A DNA stretch of 64,000 bases from Macrotis lagotis. Taxonomy: Eukaryota; Chordata; Mammalia; Peramelemorphia; Peramelidae. The DNA is taken from NCBI RefSeq assembly GCF_037893015.1, contig NC_133665.1, forward strand, positions 35,956,320-36,020,319, written 5' to 3'. This document shows positions 1 to 11,312 of the stretch, one piece after another (the first letter of the stretch is position 1; every line of letters starts with the position of its first letter). The translations under genes and the position numbers were made by a program. The notes under the pieces were generated by a model that worked only from the letters and a program-made list of their open reading frames with translations, searched no databases and was not told the origin of the DNA.

Positions 1-65
1 TTGTAGAGAACTTGGAGCACGTAAAAGTACCTTCACTGAAGCAATCAGAAATTGTTCTATAATTT

Positions 66-180
66 ATAATCCTGGAGACATGCCTAGGGGCACTGAGAAG
101 TTAAATGACTTCTCCATGATCACATAGCTATTATATGTCAGAGACAGGTCTTGAATTAAAGTTCTGATCTATATTTCACT
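66..180 (-). mobile_element. MIR-like SINE remnant
   Basis: Reads like the antisense core of a MIR SINE: 'gagaagttaaatgacttctc' followed by a 'cacatagctattatatgtca' type segment. Strongly diverged. Confidence 0.4.
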
Positions 181-475
181 TGTCACCTTGCTTCTTGCTA
201 TTTCTCCTAAAATGTGGGACAGAAAATAAACACAACACTGTGAATATGAAATGATCACAATAGAGCACAGCAAGGCTATCATATCCCAGTGAAGTATACT
301 GTGACCTCCTTCACATTCTCAACTCATATTGATCTTGCAACCCACCAAAATACCTTTTTCACATGAATTGCTATGAAACCACGTATCTCCCTCCCAAGTC
401 TTATCTTGAACTTGGTATGCTATTTTTTTAAACTCAAATTTAAAATTTTATAATTAACCCTAGTAAATTTCATCT

Positions 476-735
476 GGGCAGCTTGGTGGCACCATAGTGG
501 ATGGAATGTAAGGTCCAAAGTCAGACACATTTTTCTGAATTCAAATCTAGGCTTAGACACGTATTAGTTGTAAAACCCTGAGTAATTTGCTTAACTTGTT
601 TGCCTCAGTGTCCTCATTTGTAAAATGAGATGGAAAAGAAAATGGCAAACCATTCCAGTATCTTTGAGAAGAAAAATTCCAGATTTTTGGTCATGAAGAG
701 TTGGATGTGACTAAAAATGATTGAGCATCAACATG
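476..735 (+). mobile_element. MAR1-type marsupial SINE
   Basis: Starts 'gggcagcttggtggcaccat', keeps the internal 'cttaacttgtttgcctcagt', then 'tcatttgtaaaatgagatgg', 'aaatggcaaaccattccagt' and 'tcatgaagagttggatgtga'. This is the long marsupial MIR-related (MAR1) layout. Diverged, no target duplication found. Confidence 0.6.
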
Positions 736-1364
736 AAATTTTATCTAACTAGATTTGGTCTAACATTCTGTATTCCCAAATCATAGGTCCTTGTGTGAAA
801 AGTCACTTTTCAGGTCTTTGAGATTCAAATTTTACCTTGCATCAAAGAAACTGAGTTGGCATTTTGATATAAGAAGGTGATCTAGATTTATGTAATGGAA
901 AATTTAAAAAATGATATTCCAAAAACATCAATTAAAACTTCCTGAATGGTCATGAAAAATAATAATATCAGGGTAAAATTTCATTAGTACAAGGAAGGAG
1001 AAAGTTCTTAAGGATGAAACTCAAACTACTAAAGATGTAGTTGGGGATAGCTAGTGATATAAAAACACATATGAAAACACAGGAGGAAAAGGCATGGGGA
1101 TCAAAATGATGGAGTTGAACATGAGTCAGTAAGGTATGCACATCTTTAAAGATATAGTAAGTCAGATATTTGAATCCATGAAACAATACAGTTATTGAGA
1201 AAAATCTCTTTTTGACATGTAATAAATGTCCATATTGAAGTTCTCAATATGAGAAATATAGAGACAGGGCTTTCCCCTTCTGTAAACTGACTTACCACAT
1301 TGTACCTCTTATTGTGTTTTCACAGATTACAGAATACTAGAGTTTGAATTGATTTTAGAAAGTC

Positions 1365-1490
1365 AATGTCCTTTTTGATGTTCATTGGATGTTCATTTGA
1401 TAGATAAAACAACTGAGACCCAGAGAGGTGAAAAGGTCAAGTAACTTGTTCAAGATCTGATAATAAATAGCAGAACCTGGACTCCCTTCT
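1365..1490 (-). mobile_element. MIR-like SINE remnant
   Basis: Contains 'gataaaacaactgagaccca', 'gagaggtgaaaaggtcaagt' and 'cagaacctggactccc', the antisense MIR core order. Confidence 0.5.
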
Positions 1491-2504
1491 ATATCTTCAC
1501 ATCTAGTCACTCTTGTGTTATGGTTATTTATTTAATATGATTCAGTCACCATTGTTCTCCTAGAGAGTATAAAGCAAGAAGTAGAGATGGTATCTTCTTC
1601 ATTTTTCACATAGTGCCTTGAATAAGGTAAGGATTAAATAGATTTTTTAACTGAATAGAGAAACAAAAATTATTAAATACATAAAAGAATTTCTAGTGAA
1701 AGAGAAAAAAAAAACAACCCCTGAGATTATCTAGCCTGCCTGGAGAAGAGAAAATTTCTACTTCCTATATGAGTCTTTCCCAATCCCCAGGCATTCTAGA
1801 AATCACTATTTATTTCTATACACTTTGTATTCCTCCATATAATGAGAGATCCCTGAGGACAGAAGTATTTTTATTTGGTATGGTATATCTAGCATAGAAT
1901 TTAGGATATAGATGAATTGAAGAGGGTGATTTAATATATCTAAATCCATGAATAAATCACATTCCACAGTCATTTCCACCAATAGCCAAGAGGACAAACC
2001 AGATTCTGGTCTCTTCATTTCCATCGATGAAGACAAACAAAATGCATTCATTTAACTTATAGAAGAAGGAATTTAAGGGCAATATATAAAATAATAATAT
2101 ATCACTAGCATGTCCTACTATACAACCTACAGAATTTTCTTTTGGTTTTCTGCTGCTATTAAATATTCTCAAGTAAATGTCTCAAAACACTATGTACAAC
2201 TTTTAACAAAAATAGTATTTAGTAGAAATGATAGCTCTCTTATCCTATCTCTCTATTTGGGGATAAAAGAGGAAAAAATAATAGAAGTGAGATGTCAAGA
2301 TTAGTCACTGAAGCTGTCACTTCAAATCATATTGCTGAAAGAGAATTCAAGAATTTATCTGGTCCAGTCCCTGCCTCAGGCAGTTTACACTTAAAACACC
2401 CAAGACAGATGGATAGTTTTTCACTTTCTTTCCAAGGCTGTAGATTTTTCAGCTTTTCTTGGTAGCCTTTTCCAATCTTTTAGCAGAGTAAAGGGGCCAG
2501 AAAA

Positions 2505-2745
2505 TGATAGGGAAAAGCACTAGATATGGAATCAGGAGACATGAGTTCAAGTCATGCTCCAAAATCTGGTGTGACTGTGGGTAAGTCTTTAAACCACTCT
2601 GGTTGTCAGTTTCCTCATCTAGAAACCATGAATTACAAAAACCCATGGTTTTTAACTCACTAAGTTGCAGTGAAATCAAATGACCAAATGTTTGTAAAGT
2701 GTTTTGCAAAACTTAAAACACCATATAACTATTACTATTCATTTA
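2505..2745 (+). mobile_element. MIR/THER1-like SINE remnant
   Basis: Has 'agatatggaatcaggagaca', 'tgagttcaagtcatgctcc', 'ggttgtcagtttcctcatct' and ends 'gtaaagtgttttgcaaaact', the sense order of the MIR/THER1 group. Confidence 0.55.
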
Positions 2746-3324
2746 GACTTATAGTTTCTTCATTAAGTTTATTTACATATTGTAACAAGGATAATTTTTA
2801 TTTTCAGCCCGGGTAACTTGGAAAAATGCTGGCACTTAAGATTAGCAGGTATAGGAAAGTCAAAAGAAGAATTGGTTTTGGAGGGAAAAGGATAAATTGA
2901 ATTTTAGACATGTTGAGTTTGAGACACTAGATGGTTTGGAAATATTGGAACTATTGATTCTAGAAATACCGAGGAAGTGGTTGGAAATACAGACTAAACT
3001 TTGAGAGAAATTCAGAGGATGGAAATTTAGTTCTGTAATGACAGAAATGACACAATATTATGGGAATGGATGGAATCCCTGAGGGAAAGGATGTAGCTAG
3101 TTAAAAGAATGACCCTAAGGGGAGCTTGGAGGAGTAGAGGTGGGAAGACATTTAAAGAATGGAAGGTGAAGCAGGAACAGAGAAAAGCAGAAGCAAGGAA
3201 AACTGGGATAATGCTGTATCACAAAAGTCAAGGAATGAGTTTAATGAGAGCTTCCAACACTGGAAAAGCGGTTAATAGAACATATCAGGAATTATAACTA
3301 ATATAATAATGTTGCTATATAGTA

Positions 3325-3545
3325 AGACTAGGGTGGCATAGTTGGAGTCAGGAAGACTTGAATTCAAAACCAAACTCAGATACTTATAAGCTGACTGATT
3401 CTGGGAAAGTCACTGAGCCTCTGTGCCTCATTTATTCCTTTGGAAAATAAGGACAGTAATTACCCCTACCTCTCCAGGGTTATTTTGAATATCAAATAAA
3501 ATTATATTTGTAAAGCTCTTACTAAATCCTTTCAGATAAATGTCT
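3325..3545 (+). mobile_element. MIR/THER1-like SINE remnant
   Basis: Sense order: 'ggagtcaggaagacttgaat', 'gctgactgattctgggaaag', 'cctcatttattcctttggaa', 'cctacctctccagggttatt', 'tttgtaaagctctt'. Confidence 0.55.
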
Positions 3546-3717
3546 CAAAAACACTAAAAACACCATGTATAACTTAAACAAAATTGCCTGACTAATAATA
3601 ATAGGTACTTAAAAATGTTTCTCTTCCTTTAAGACTAAGTTGCAGAACAAATTGATAGAGGGTTTTTTTTTTTTGTTTTGTTTTGTTTTACTGAAGACTA
3701 TGCTCAGAAGTTCACAG

Positions 3718-3746
3718 CCCAAAATACATCATTGATGTATTTTGGG
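3718..3746. repeat. Perfect 29-bp palindrome (14-bp arms, 1-base centre)
   Basis: 'cccaaaatacatca' is followed by one t and then its exact reverse complement 'tgatgtattttggg'. No known family was recognised around it; a T-rich (GTTTT)n run lies just upstream. Confidence 0.9.
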
Positions 3747-3860
3747 ATCACAAAAGAAGAATGCTGTAATGGAACCCAGATCTTCCAACTGCAAGATTAT
3801 GATAAAATATGTAGCAAATATTAAATATGTTAAATTATATATATATAATTTTATATATGG

Positions 3861-3873
3861 GGAGAGAGAGAGA

Positions 3874-3919
<46 letters not shown>
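3861..3919. repeat. (GA)n microsatellite
   Basis: Nearly pure GA dinucleotides with one 'ggg' interruption, preceded by an AT-rich run. The Arg/Glu open frames through it are repeat artefacts. Confidence 0.95.
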
Positions 3920-3921
<2 letters not shown>

Positions 3922-3994
3922 CAAACCTGATCTCAGTGAATTCAGTAAGGCAGTGTGTGGTATCACTGAACCAGAGAGACCTTTGTTAGTTCAT

Positions 3995-4130
3995 CTAATT
4001 TGGTGTCAGAGGACAAGGCCTTGAATCCACCACTTATGTGACCTCATGCAAATGGGGTCTTTGAGCCTCCATTTTTTCAAATGATAAGTAAAGGGGTTTG
4101 AATTAGCTTTCTAGCATTATAGCAGTTTCA
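3995..4130 (+). mobile_element. MIR-like SINE remnant
   Basis: 'ttggtgtcagaggacaaggc', 'gtgacctcatgcaaatgggg', 'tttgagcctccattttttca' in MIR order; weak. Confidence 0.35.
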
Positions 4131-4284
4131 TTTGTTCATCTCTCTCCTCTCCCCTCAAGCTTAAAGAATTCTTACTTCATTTTTAAGAATGTTTTTACTT
4201 CTTAGTTTTTAATACAAATCCCTAAAATAGAAGTCTTAAAAAGCAAGAAGTGTTATAAACCGAAAAAGATCTAAGAAAGAGTAA

Positions 4285-4790
4285 AAGGACCTATATGTAA
4301 ATACACATATTTATAACAGCTCTTCTTGTTAAAAACAGAGGACAGAAAACTAATAGTGCCCTTCATCCAGGGGAATGGTTGGTCAAAATTTGGTTTTTGA
4401 ATAAGATATATTATTGTACTATAACAAATAATGAAGGAAACATATCAGGGAAATCTAGGACAAATTGTATGAACTGACAACAAAATTGTAGGAAAAAAAC
4501 ATTGAAAGATTTAAGATCAACCCTGATCAATATAATAGCTATGATAACAGTTATTTTATATATACATACATATAACACATAATAACATGATTCCAAAGAA
4601 CTGAGGATAAAATTAACTTTTCACCTTTTTAACAGATAAGCAACATTCTCAAAGTATAAAACAAAACATCTATTTTCAGACAAAGTCAATGTGGGAATTT
4701 GTTCTGCTTATGTATTTGTTACAAGGATTGTGTTTATCTCCTCTCTCCCAACTTGGTGATCTTGTGGGTAGGGAGGAAAAAACTAGTTAG
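4285..4790 (+). mobile_element. Old L1 3'-end fragment
   Basis: Follows the order of L1 ORF2 end and 3' UTR: 'catatttataacagctcttc', 'cttcatccaggggaatggtt', a stretch like 'gaatggctgaacaa...', 'atgaactgaca', 'gatcaaccctgatcaa', 'gattccaaagaactgag'. No open frame is left. A GA-rich run (4803-4867) follows. Confidence 0.5.
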
Positions 4791-5224
4791 TGATAAAATT
4801 GTTGAGAGAAAGAGAGAGAAAGAAGGGGAGGGAGGGAGGAAAGAAGTATAGAAGGAGGGAAGGAGGGTCCCAAAAGAAACACAGACAAGTGAGATAGCTT
4901 TGAAAGTTAAATATTCATTTGATTAAAAGTTATTATATCTGTTATATAATCATAAGTATTATACCATTAGTTATATTATAAATGATTAGATTTTATTATA
5001 TGAATAGATATATATTAGAATATGTATTTAAAAGTCAAAGTAAGCTATATATGATAGAAATTCACATTTTCATCTACAATTCTTTTTTTTCTATTCTGTA
5101 TTTGTTCTATATGGAAATAGTCATTTTAGTAAGTGTTTAAGAATTTAAAATTTTTTTAAAAGGAAATTTTTTTAGAAAAATATCATGTGTGCTAATCAAA
5201 GCTATGACAAATAAATAAATAAAT

Positions 5225-5390
5225 GATTGGCAAAGATTATACATTAGCCATTAGATCATTATTTATTTCACAATCATTTAGAAATAAATGCCAATATGAC
5301 TTGGCCAGATTAGCAATGATTGTACATTAGCCTTTAGGTCATTATTTGTTTCACAGTCATTTAGAAATAAATTCCAATATGACTTGGCTA
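5225..5390. repeat. Tandem duplication, 83-bp unit, two copies
   Basis: Unit 1 is 5225-5307 and unit 2 is 5308-5390. Both run from 'gatt(g/a)gcaa(a/t)gatt' through 'tttagaaataaat(g/t)ccaat' to 'atgacttggc(c/t)a', with about ten scattered mismatches and no gaps. Confidence 0.93.
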
Positions 5391-6149
5391 GAATCCTGAA
5401 TTCCTGGATAATTTATAGCTAACAAGACCAAAAAAAAAAAAAAAAAGAACCAGGTGCAGGATGTGAATCTGACCTTTCAATATTTCATGAATCTTTACAT
5501 CATTACCCAATAGAACTGAAGTTTCCAACATTTTTGCAAATGAAAACAGCAAAAACATTGTGTGGGGGTAATGCTACACATAGTGCATTTCAGATTTCAT
5601 TCTGTGGTTGTTTAAGGCAAGCGTTAAATTTGAATCTGATATCCAACTCTAGAGAAGCCATATGCAATAATGACTGTAACAGCATCTTTATAGTCTGATT
5701 CTTATACTTTCCTAGATACCTGAGTAGCAAGTCATTTAACCTTTTAGTATCTTGGTAATTTTCTAAGACTATAAATTACAGACTATTTGCATAGTTGGAG
5801 ATAGTTTACACAATGAGAATTGTCTTCAGAGATGCAAACATTGGCCTAGGACCAACCTATGTTCTCAATTCCTCTCCCCGAAAATATCTAACTCTTTAAA
5901 AAAATAGTAATAGCAGTTTTGCATATTGAGAATTTACTCCAATCAAAAGATAAACTTTTACCATTAGCACTACCTAAAGACACCATTATGACAAGGTGAA
6001 GGCTAGAGGCTCAAGAGTTGAATTGTTTCTCCCCCAAAAGGTGTTTGCTTTCTTCTCATATAACAACAACAATAAAAAAAATCTCATACTGTTCTTGTGA
6101 AGAAAATAGAGAGATATGAATTAGATGATATTACAATCAAATGAATTCA
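5391..6149. other. No gene or clear repeat recognised
   Basis: AT-rich sequence with a 17-base poly(A) run near 5431-5447. No open frame of note on either strand. Confidence 0.6.
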
Positions 6150-7495
6150 GAACTGGTTGAGTGACTGGATTCAAAGAGTAGTTGCTTATGATTCAATATT
6201 AGTGACAGGAGGTTTCCAGGGAAAATATTCCCCAGAAATCCAGGCTTGGCCTTCTACTGTTTAATATTTTTATCAGTGACTTAAAGGCATAGAATTCATG
6301 CTCATCAAATTTGCTTTCCCTGCCACAAAGCAGGAAATGGATAGCTAATATATTGGAAGGCAGAATCAGGATGCAAAAGAATTTTGACAAAATAAAAAAG
6401 AGAGAGAGGTAAAATCTAATAAAATGAAAGCTAACAGGAATGAGCATAAAGTCTTGAACTTGGACTTTGAAAAACTTCACAAATATAATATGAAGGGAGG
6501 AATAGATAGGCAAAAATCCATTTTTTCTGAAAAGATATTACATAAAGATATTGCTTATTACACTGCTGGTTCATATGGCAGCCAAAAATCCCAGTGCAAT
6601 CTTGGACAGCATTTAGAGGAGCATAGCCTCCATGAACAGAATAGTCATCTGGACCTCATCTGGAATATTCTGTTCTTTTTGGGATGCCATTGTTTAATAA
6701 TGACATTAAGAAAATATTGTGCAGAATAATGCTTGTCCTTTATTTTTGAAGACGACCACAACATCAGGGAGGTGATTCCATGCCAAGTACATGAACTGGA
6801 TTTAACTGAAGTGGGGCTGTGCTAAGTCATCAGCCTCACTTTCTCCTCCAGAGCCATCTCCTCCAGTGGCCAGATGTGAATCAGGAAGACGGGAGATGAC
6901 CCTGGGTGCAGAACAATCAGTGACTTACCCAAAGTCATACATTTAGTAAGTGGCAAGTGTCTGAAGCTGGATTCAAATTCCCATTCTCCTGACTCCAAGA
7001 CCAGTGCTCTATCCACTGCACCACATGGATGCTGAGCATCTTGGATCATATCAGATTCATTGAAACAACTGGGCATGTTTAAGCTAAAGAAAGACCAAAG
7101 AAAAAATACGGGGAAGGAGGAGAGGGCACAACTGGGGACTTTGACAGATGATATCAAGTATTTAAAGGATGTCATACAGAACAGGAAAAGATGTTTCATT
7201 TGACTCTAAAGAGCAGAACTAGGATGAATGAAAGGGTAGAATTAGAACCTTCAGATGAATGTAATTTACAAAGACAAAGGCCAAAATGAGGTTGGATGTC
7301 AGCAAAAAACTTCCTAACAATTAGAGTTGCCCAAAAATGGAATGAAGTGATATACTATTAACCGTCTAGGACTTTCCATTGCCTGGAAAGGTCTCAAAAG
7401 TCTTCAATCATAGGCTGGACAATCACTCATTGGATATGTTATGGTAGGAATTCATTTCATGTATGAGCAGACTAGATGGCTGCTGAGGTCAATTT
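6150..7495 (+). mobile_element. CR1/L3-like LINE 3' portion, interrupted by a SINE
   Basis: The 5' half reads like CR1/L3 reverse-transcriptase end coding: 'tttaatatttttatcagtga', 'tcaaatttgctttccctgcc', 'tcttgaacttggactttgaa', 'atggcagccaaaaatcccag'. The 3' half carries the typical tail: 'tatcaagtatttaaaggatg', 'agagcagaactaggatgaat', 'cttcctaacaattagagttg', 'gactagatggctgctgaggt'. A composite SINE (6727-7035) splits the two. Coding is destroyed by many stops. Confidence 0.6.
6727..7035 (-). mobile_element. Composite tRNA-type marsupial SINE inside the LINE
   Basis: Antisense: 'ttgaagacgaccacaacatc', 'cagcctcactttctcctcca', 'cagtggccagatgtgaatca', then the tRNA-like half 'aagtggcaagtgtctgaagc' ... 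'ctctatccactgcaccac'. The same composite appears in sense at 8455-8642. Confidence 0.6.
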
Positions 7496-7523
7496 TCACT
7501 CTTTTTTTATGGAAACACTTTCT

Positions 7524-7675
7524 CTTTTTTTAGGTTTTTGCAAGGCAAATGGAGTTAAGTGGCTTGCCCAAGGTCACACAGCTAGGTAATTATTAAGTGT
7601 CTGAGACCGGATTTGAACCCAGGTACTCCTGACTCCAGGGCTGGTGCTTTATCCACTGTGCCACCTAACCGCCCC
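7524..7675 (-). mobile_element. WSINE1-like SINE
   Basis: Antisense full-length copy: 'taggtttttgcaaggcaaat', 'ttaagtggcttgcccaaggt', 'gtgtctgagaccggatttga', 'ggtactcctgactccagggc', ending 'ccacctaaccgcccc'. Confidence 0.85.
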
Positions 7676-7679
7676 TTTT

Positions 7680-8210
7680 ATTCTTTTTTCAATTTAATAT
7701 TTATTCTCATTTTGTACAAATGTTTTTTATACATTGATAAAATATTCTTGTTTAAGAGTAAACGAAATACCCTCTCCCCATAAATATAGACTCGCTTGAG
7801 TGATAAAGTAAACGGGAGAGAAAAAAATTAAAATAAAAAATAATAGTAATAATTGTGGGTATGGCCAGGTGACCCAATGGACAGACCACCAGCCCTGGAG
7901 TCATGAGCACCCAAGCCCACATCCGCCCCGATAAGCAATGGCAACGGTGGAAAAATATAGAAGTAACTTTTGTGATGGACTTATCATAAAGAATGTGATC
8001 CACCCGCGACAAAGTTGTTGGTGTTGGAAGAAAGACTCAAGCACATTTTTTATTATTATTATTTTGGGGGGGGTACAGGGCAAATGGGGCTGGATGACCT
8101 GCCTGGGGCTGCATAGCAGGGTGATCGTTGGGTGTCTGAGGCTGGATTTGGACCCAGGTGCTCCTGGCTCAAGGGCCAATGCTCTGTCTACCACCCAGAC
8201 ACCCCTACTA
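7680..8210 (-). mobile_element. Inverted/rearranged copy of the HAL1-like 3' end (twin-priming shape)
   Basis: 7,940-8,210 matches the sense of 22,228-22,482 ('gataaagaatgtgatcca', 'aaagttgttggtgttgga', 'agactcaagcacatttttta'). 7,680-7,930 matches the reverse complement of about 22,572-22,745 (antisense of 'ggatgtgggcttgggtgctc', 'tttgtacaaaatgagaata'). Read on the minus strand, this is an inverted 5' segment, then a 3' segment ending in an A-rich tail. 'tcactctt' occurs at 7496-7503 and 8220-8227 and may be the target duplication, enclosing the neighbouring SINE as well. Confidence 0.65.
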
Positions 8211-8454
8211 TTATAATTCTCACTCTTAAATACTGTGATAATTTTTAGTTTCATTGCCAAAAAAAAACTCTTGTTCTTACTTTCCCTTTCAAGACATTAA
8301 TATATCCACTGTGTTCAAGTCTCAAAAAAGAGTTTTCCTTGTGCCAAATAAAAATACTAAAAATGAGGCTGTCTTGAAACAGGAGTCCCTTTAGGGTGAA
8401 GTCATGTTCTCTAACATATCCCTTCAAGAGAGAGATGGTGCAATTATCACTTGA

Positions 8455-8642
8455 GCAAGTCACTTAACCTTGACTGCCTCACATCCAGGGCCTTCTCCAG
8501 TCATCCTGATTCATATCTGGCCACTGGACCCATGTGGCTCTGGAAGAGAACACCAGGCTGGTGACTTAGCACAACACCCCCTCACTCAAATTCAATTCAT
8601 GTTCCTGTCATGACATCACCTCATGATGTCATGGTCCTCTTC
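8455..8642 (+). mobile_element. Composite tRNA-type marsupial SINE, 3' part
   Basis: Sense copy of the composite seen at 6727-7035: 'agcaagtcacttaaccttga', 'ttcatatctggccactggac', 'aggctggtgacttagcacaa', 'tgatgtcatggtcctcttca'. It contains the hairpin arms 'catgacatca'/'tgatgtcatg'. Confidence 0.65.
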
Positions 8643-8658
8643 AAGAATGAAGGGAAAA

Positions 8659-8812
8659 AGGGCGGCTAGGTGGAGCAGTGGATAAAACACCAGCCCTGGA
8701 GTCAGGAGTACGTGGGTTCAAATCTGGTCTCAGACACTTAATAATTACCTAGCTGTATGGCCTTGGGCAAGCTACTTAACCCCATTTGCCTTGCAAAAAC
8801 CTTAAAAAAAAA
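8659..8812 (+). mobile_element. WSINE1-like SINE with target duplication
   Basis: 'gggcggctaggtggagcagt' to 'ttgccttgcaaaaacctt' and poly(A). Flanked by 'aagaatgaagggaaaa' (8643-8658) and 'aagaatgaagggggaaaa' (from 8813), so it inserted at the end of the older composite SINE. Confidence 0.92.
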
Positions 8813-8934
8813 AAGAATGAAGGGGGAAAAAAGTACAGTCATCAATGCAACTAGCACTGGCAGAACTAAAACCCATTCACAAGGAACTACTTCTTTACTC
8901 TTTTGCAGACACCACTATAGTAAGTTAATAGAGT

Positions 8935-9090
8935 GAGAGTTGGAAAGGACTTGTATTACCATCTCTTCGTTTTACAGATAAGGAAACAAATGCTCAAAGT
9001 GGTTAAAGGCTTGCCCAAGGTCACAAAGGTAGGACATGGCAGAGGTGCAATTCAAACCTGGGTATTCTTTCTACTGTACTAATGCTGAGG
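8935..9090 (-). mobile_element. MIR-like SINE remnant
   Basis: Antisense MIR order: 'cgttttacagataaggaaac', 'aaaggcttgcccaaggtcac', 'gcaattcaaacctgggtatt'. Confidence 0.6.
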
Positions 9091-9504
9091 GTGGAGTTAG
9101 ATCTGTCAGTGACCAAAGAGGGAAAGGAGATGACACAAGTTTAAGCCCTCACAGCTGCCTATTACTCTTGGGAACTAGTTATAATGCTGATCTTAAATAG
9201 CTCTATACCTCCACGCCTACTCTGGCAGTACAAGTTTCTCATAGGAAAAGTTTCACAGGGTGATTGGTCCAAGCTTTGCTGAGATTGAGATCTTAATTAA
9301 AATCATCAACACTGACCCCCCTGGCTCCCTTAAGAGTCCTCTTCTTGGCAGGTGGATAGAACTTGACTTCTTCAATGCCAATTGGTTGCATTAAGCCCTC
9401 AGAGTGAATAATCAAACTGCCCCAAACCAGAGTAATCAATCCAAGTACCTCAGGGCTTCCAAATTACAAACACTGAGGATTTTATTCAAATAGTCTTGCA
9501 TCAT

Positions 9505-9675
9505 GGGGTGACTAGGTGGTGCAGTGGTAGAGCACCAGCCCTGGAATCAGGAGTACCTGAGTTCAAATCTGGCCTCAGACACTTAATAATTACCTAGCTG
9601 TGTGACCTTGGGCAAGCCACTTAACCCCACTGCCTTGCAAAAATCTAAAAAAAAAAAAACAAAAAACAAAAAAAC
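9505..9675 (+). mobile_element. WSINE1-like SINE with perfect 18-bp target duplication
   Basis: Runs 'ggggtgactaggtggtgcag' to 'ttgcaaaaatct' and an A-rich tail. 'caaatagtcttgcatcat' is present exactly at 9487-9504 and 9676-9693. Confidence 0.95.
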
Positions 9676-9728
9676 CAAATAGTCTTGCATCATCTGACTT
9701 GCACTTATTGACTTGCTTCAGGTATATA

Positions 9729-9747
9729 AATATATATATATATATAT

Positions 9748-9813
<66 letters not shown>
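9729..9813. repeat. Compound microsatellite (TA)n-(GATA)n-(TG)n
   Basis: Three adjoining pure tracts: TA (9729-9750), GATA (9751-9780) and TG (9781-9813). Confidence 0.97.
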
Positions 9814-9815
<2 letters not shown>

Positions 9816-9964
9816 CAGTATTTGTGACTCAAATCATCTGCTCATCCCAATGTGGGTTGAAAATAGCTACAAACTCTTCTATTTAAAAAGTTGTAGTAAA
9901 TGACTGAATCCATGAAATGGAATATATCTAAATTACAACAACCAACAATTTGTGTTACTCATCC

Positions 9965-10235
9965 TTTGAACAGGGCTATCTAATTGAATAAATGTTCATT
10001 AAATGCCTACAATGTAAGGTACTGTCATTGACCCTGGGGATTGAAATGCTGAAGTGATATAGTACTTACCCTCTAAGACCTTCTCCTTGAACAGGGAAAC
10101 TGGAAGAAGTGCACAAGTAAGACACAAAGTAAAATCTCTTTGGGAGTCAAAGGAGAGAACCAGGTAAATTGGTCATTGATATTTTGAGAGGGAAGAAACT
10201 ACATATGATAAAGAAGACAGAAAGAAGAGATAATG
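9965..10235 (+). mobile_element. Unclassified old interspersed repeat
   Basis: The sequence 'gttcattaaatgcctacaat', 'ccctggggattgaaatgctg' and following purine-rich text resembles a widespread ancient mammalian repeat that I cannot name safely; a related stretch is at 63540-63990. Confidence 0.3.
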
Positions 10236-10332
10236 CCTTAGTTGGAATGGAGGAGAATTTCAACAGGAATAATTGGGTATAAAACAAAATCAGGTTTGAA
10301 GAATCTATATGTACTACTTTTTTTTAAAAAAA

Positions 10333-11312
10333 AAGTCATTATATGGTCAAAGGATATGCAAAGGCAATTTACAGGATGAGAAGATCAAAGCAATCCATAG
10401 TCATATGAAAAATTGCTCTAAATCATTACTTATTAGAGAAATGCAAATTAAAGCTTCTCTGAGGTATCACATCACACCTCTCAGACTGGCCAATATGACC
10501 AGAAAGAATAATGATCAATGTTGGAAGAGGTATGGGAAATCTGGGACACTATTACATAGTTGGTGGGGCTGTGAACTCATCCAACCTTTCTGGAGAGCAA
10601 TTTGGAACTACACCCAAAAGCTAACAAAAATGTGTAAACTCTTTGATCCAGCAATACCACTACTGGGTCTATACCCTGAAGAGATGATTTAAAAAAGTAA
10701 AAACATCACTTGTACAAAAATATTCATAGCAGCCCTACTTGTGGAGGCAGAGAATTGGAAATCAAGTAAATGTCCTTCAATTGGGGAATGGCTTAGCAAA
10801 CTGTGGTATATATATGTCATGGAACACTATTGTTCTATTAGAAACCAGGAGGGATGGGAATTCAGGGAAGCCTGGAGGGATTTGCATGAACTGATGCTGA
10901 GTGAGATCAGCAGAACCAGAAAAACACTTTACACCATAACAGCAACATGGGGGTCATGATCAACCTTGATGGACTTGCTCATTCCATCAGTGCAACAATC
11001 AGGGACAATTTGAGGCTGTCTGCAATGGAGAGTGTCATCTGTATCCAGAGAAGAACTGTGGAGTTTGAACAAAGACCAAGGACTATTAACTTTAATTTAG
11101 AGGAAAAAAACTGATATCTTATTGTCTGATCTTGCTCTCTCTTATACTTTATGCTTCTTCCTTAAGGATATGATTTCTTTCTCATCACATTCAATTTGTA
11201 TCAATGTATACCATGGAAACAATGTAAAGACTGACAAATTTCCTTCTGGGGGGGGAAGTAAAATTAGGGGAAAAATTGTAAAACTCAAAATAAATAAAAT
11301 TTTTAAGTACAA
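10333..11312 (+). mobile_element. L1 3' end: broken ORF2 C-terminus plus 3' UTR
   Basis: The fragment encodes a recognisable LINE-1 ORF2 C-terminus (HSWWGCELIQPFWRAIWN, LFDPAIPLLGLYPEE, TCTKIFIAALL, GEWLSKLWYIYVMEHY), parallel to the human HWWECKLVQPLW...DPAIPLLGIYP...MFIAALF region. A TAA at about 10690 and a frame change before 10741 break it. The 3' UTR follows ('cattcaatttgtatcaatgt', G-run, 'aataaaat'). 5'-truncated and inactive. Confidence 0.8.

Noticed and set aside
3742..4024. Arg/Glu-rich open frames
   Set aside because: They translate the (GA)n microsatellite in different frames; no coding signal beyond the repeat.
8602..8634. 'catgacatca'/'tgatgtcatg' hairpin as a regulatory palindrome
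   Set aside because: It is part of the composite SINE and so belongs to the family sequence rather than to a local site.
9752..9780. GATA array as a transcription-factor binding cluster
   Set aside because: It is one part of a compound microsatellite; no evidence of function.
10309..10959. Two neighbouring open frames that look like a gene
   Set aside because: They are pieces of a dead L1 ORF2 C-terminus with a stop and a frameshift between them.
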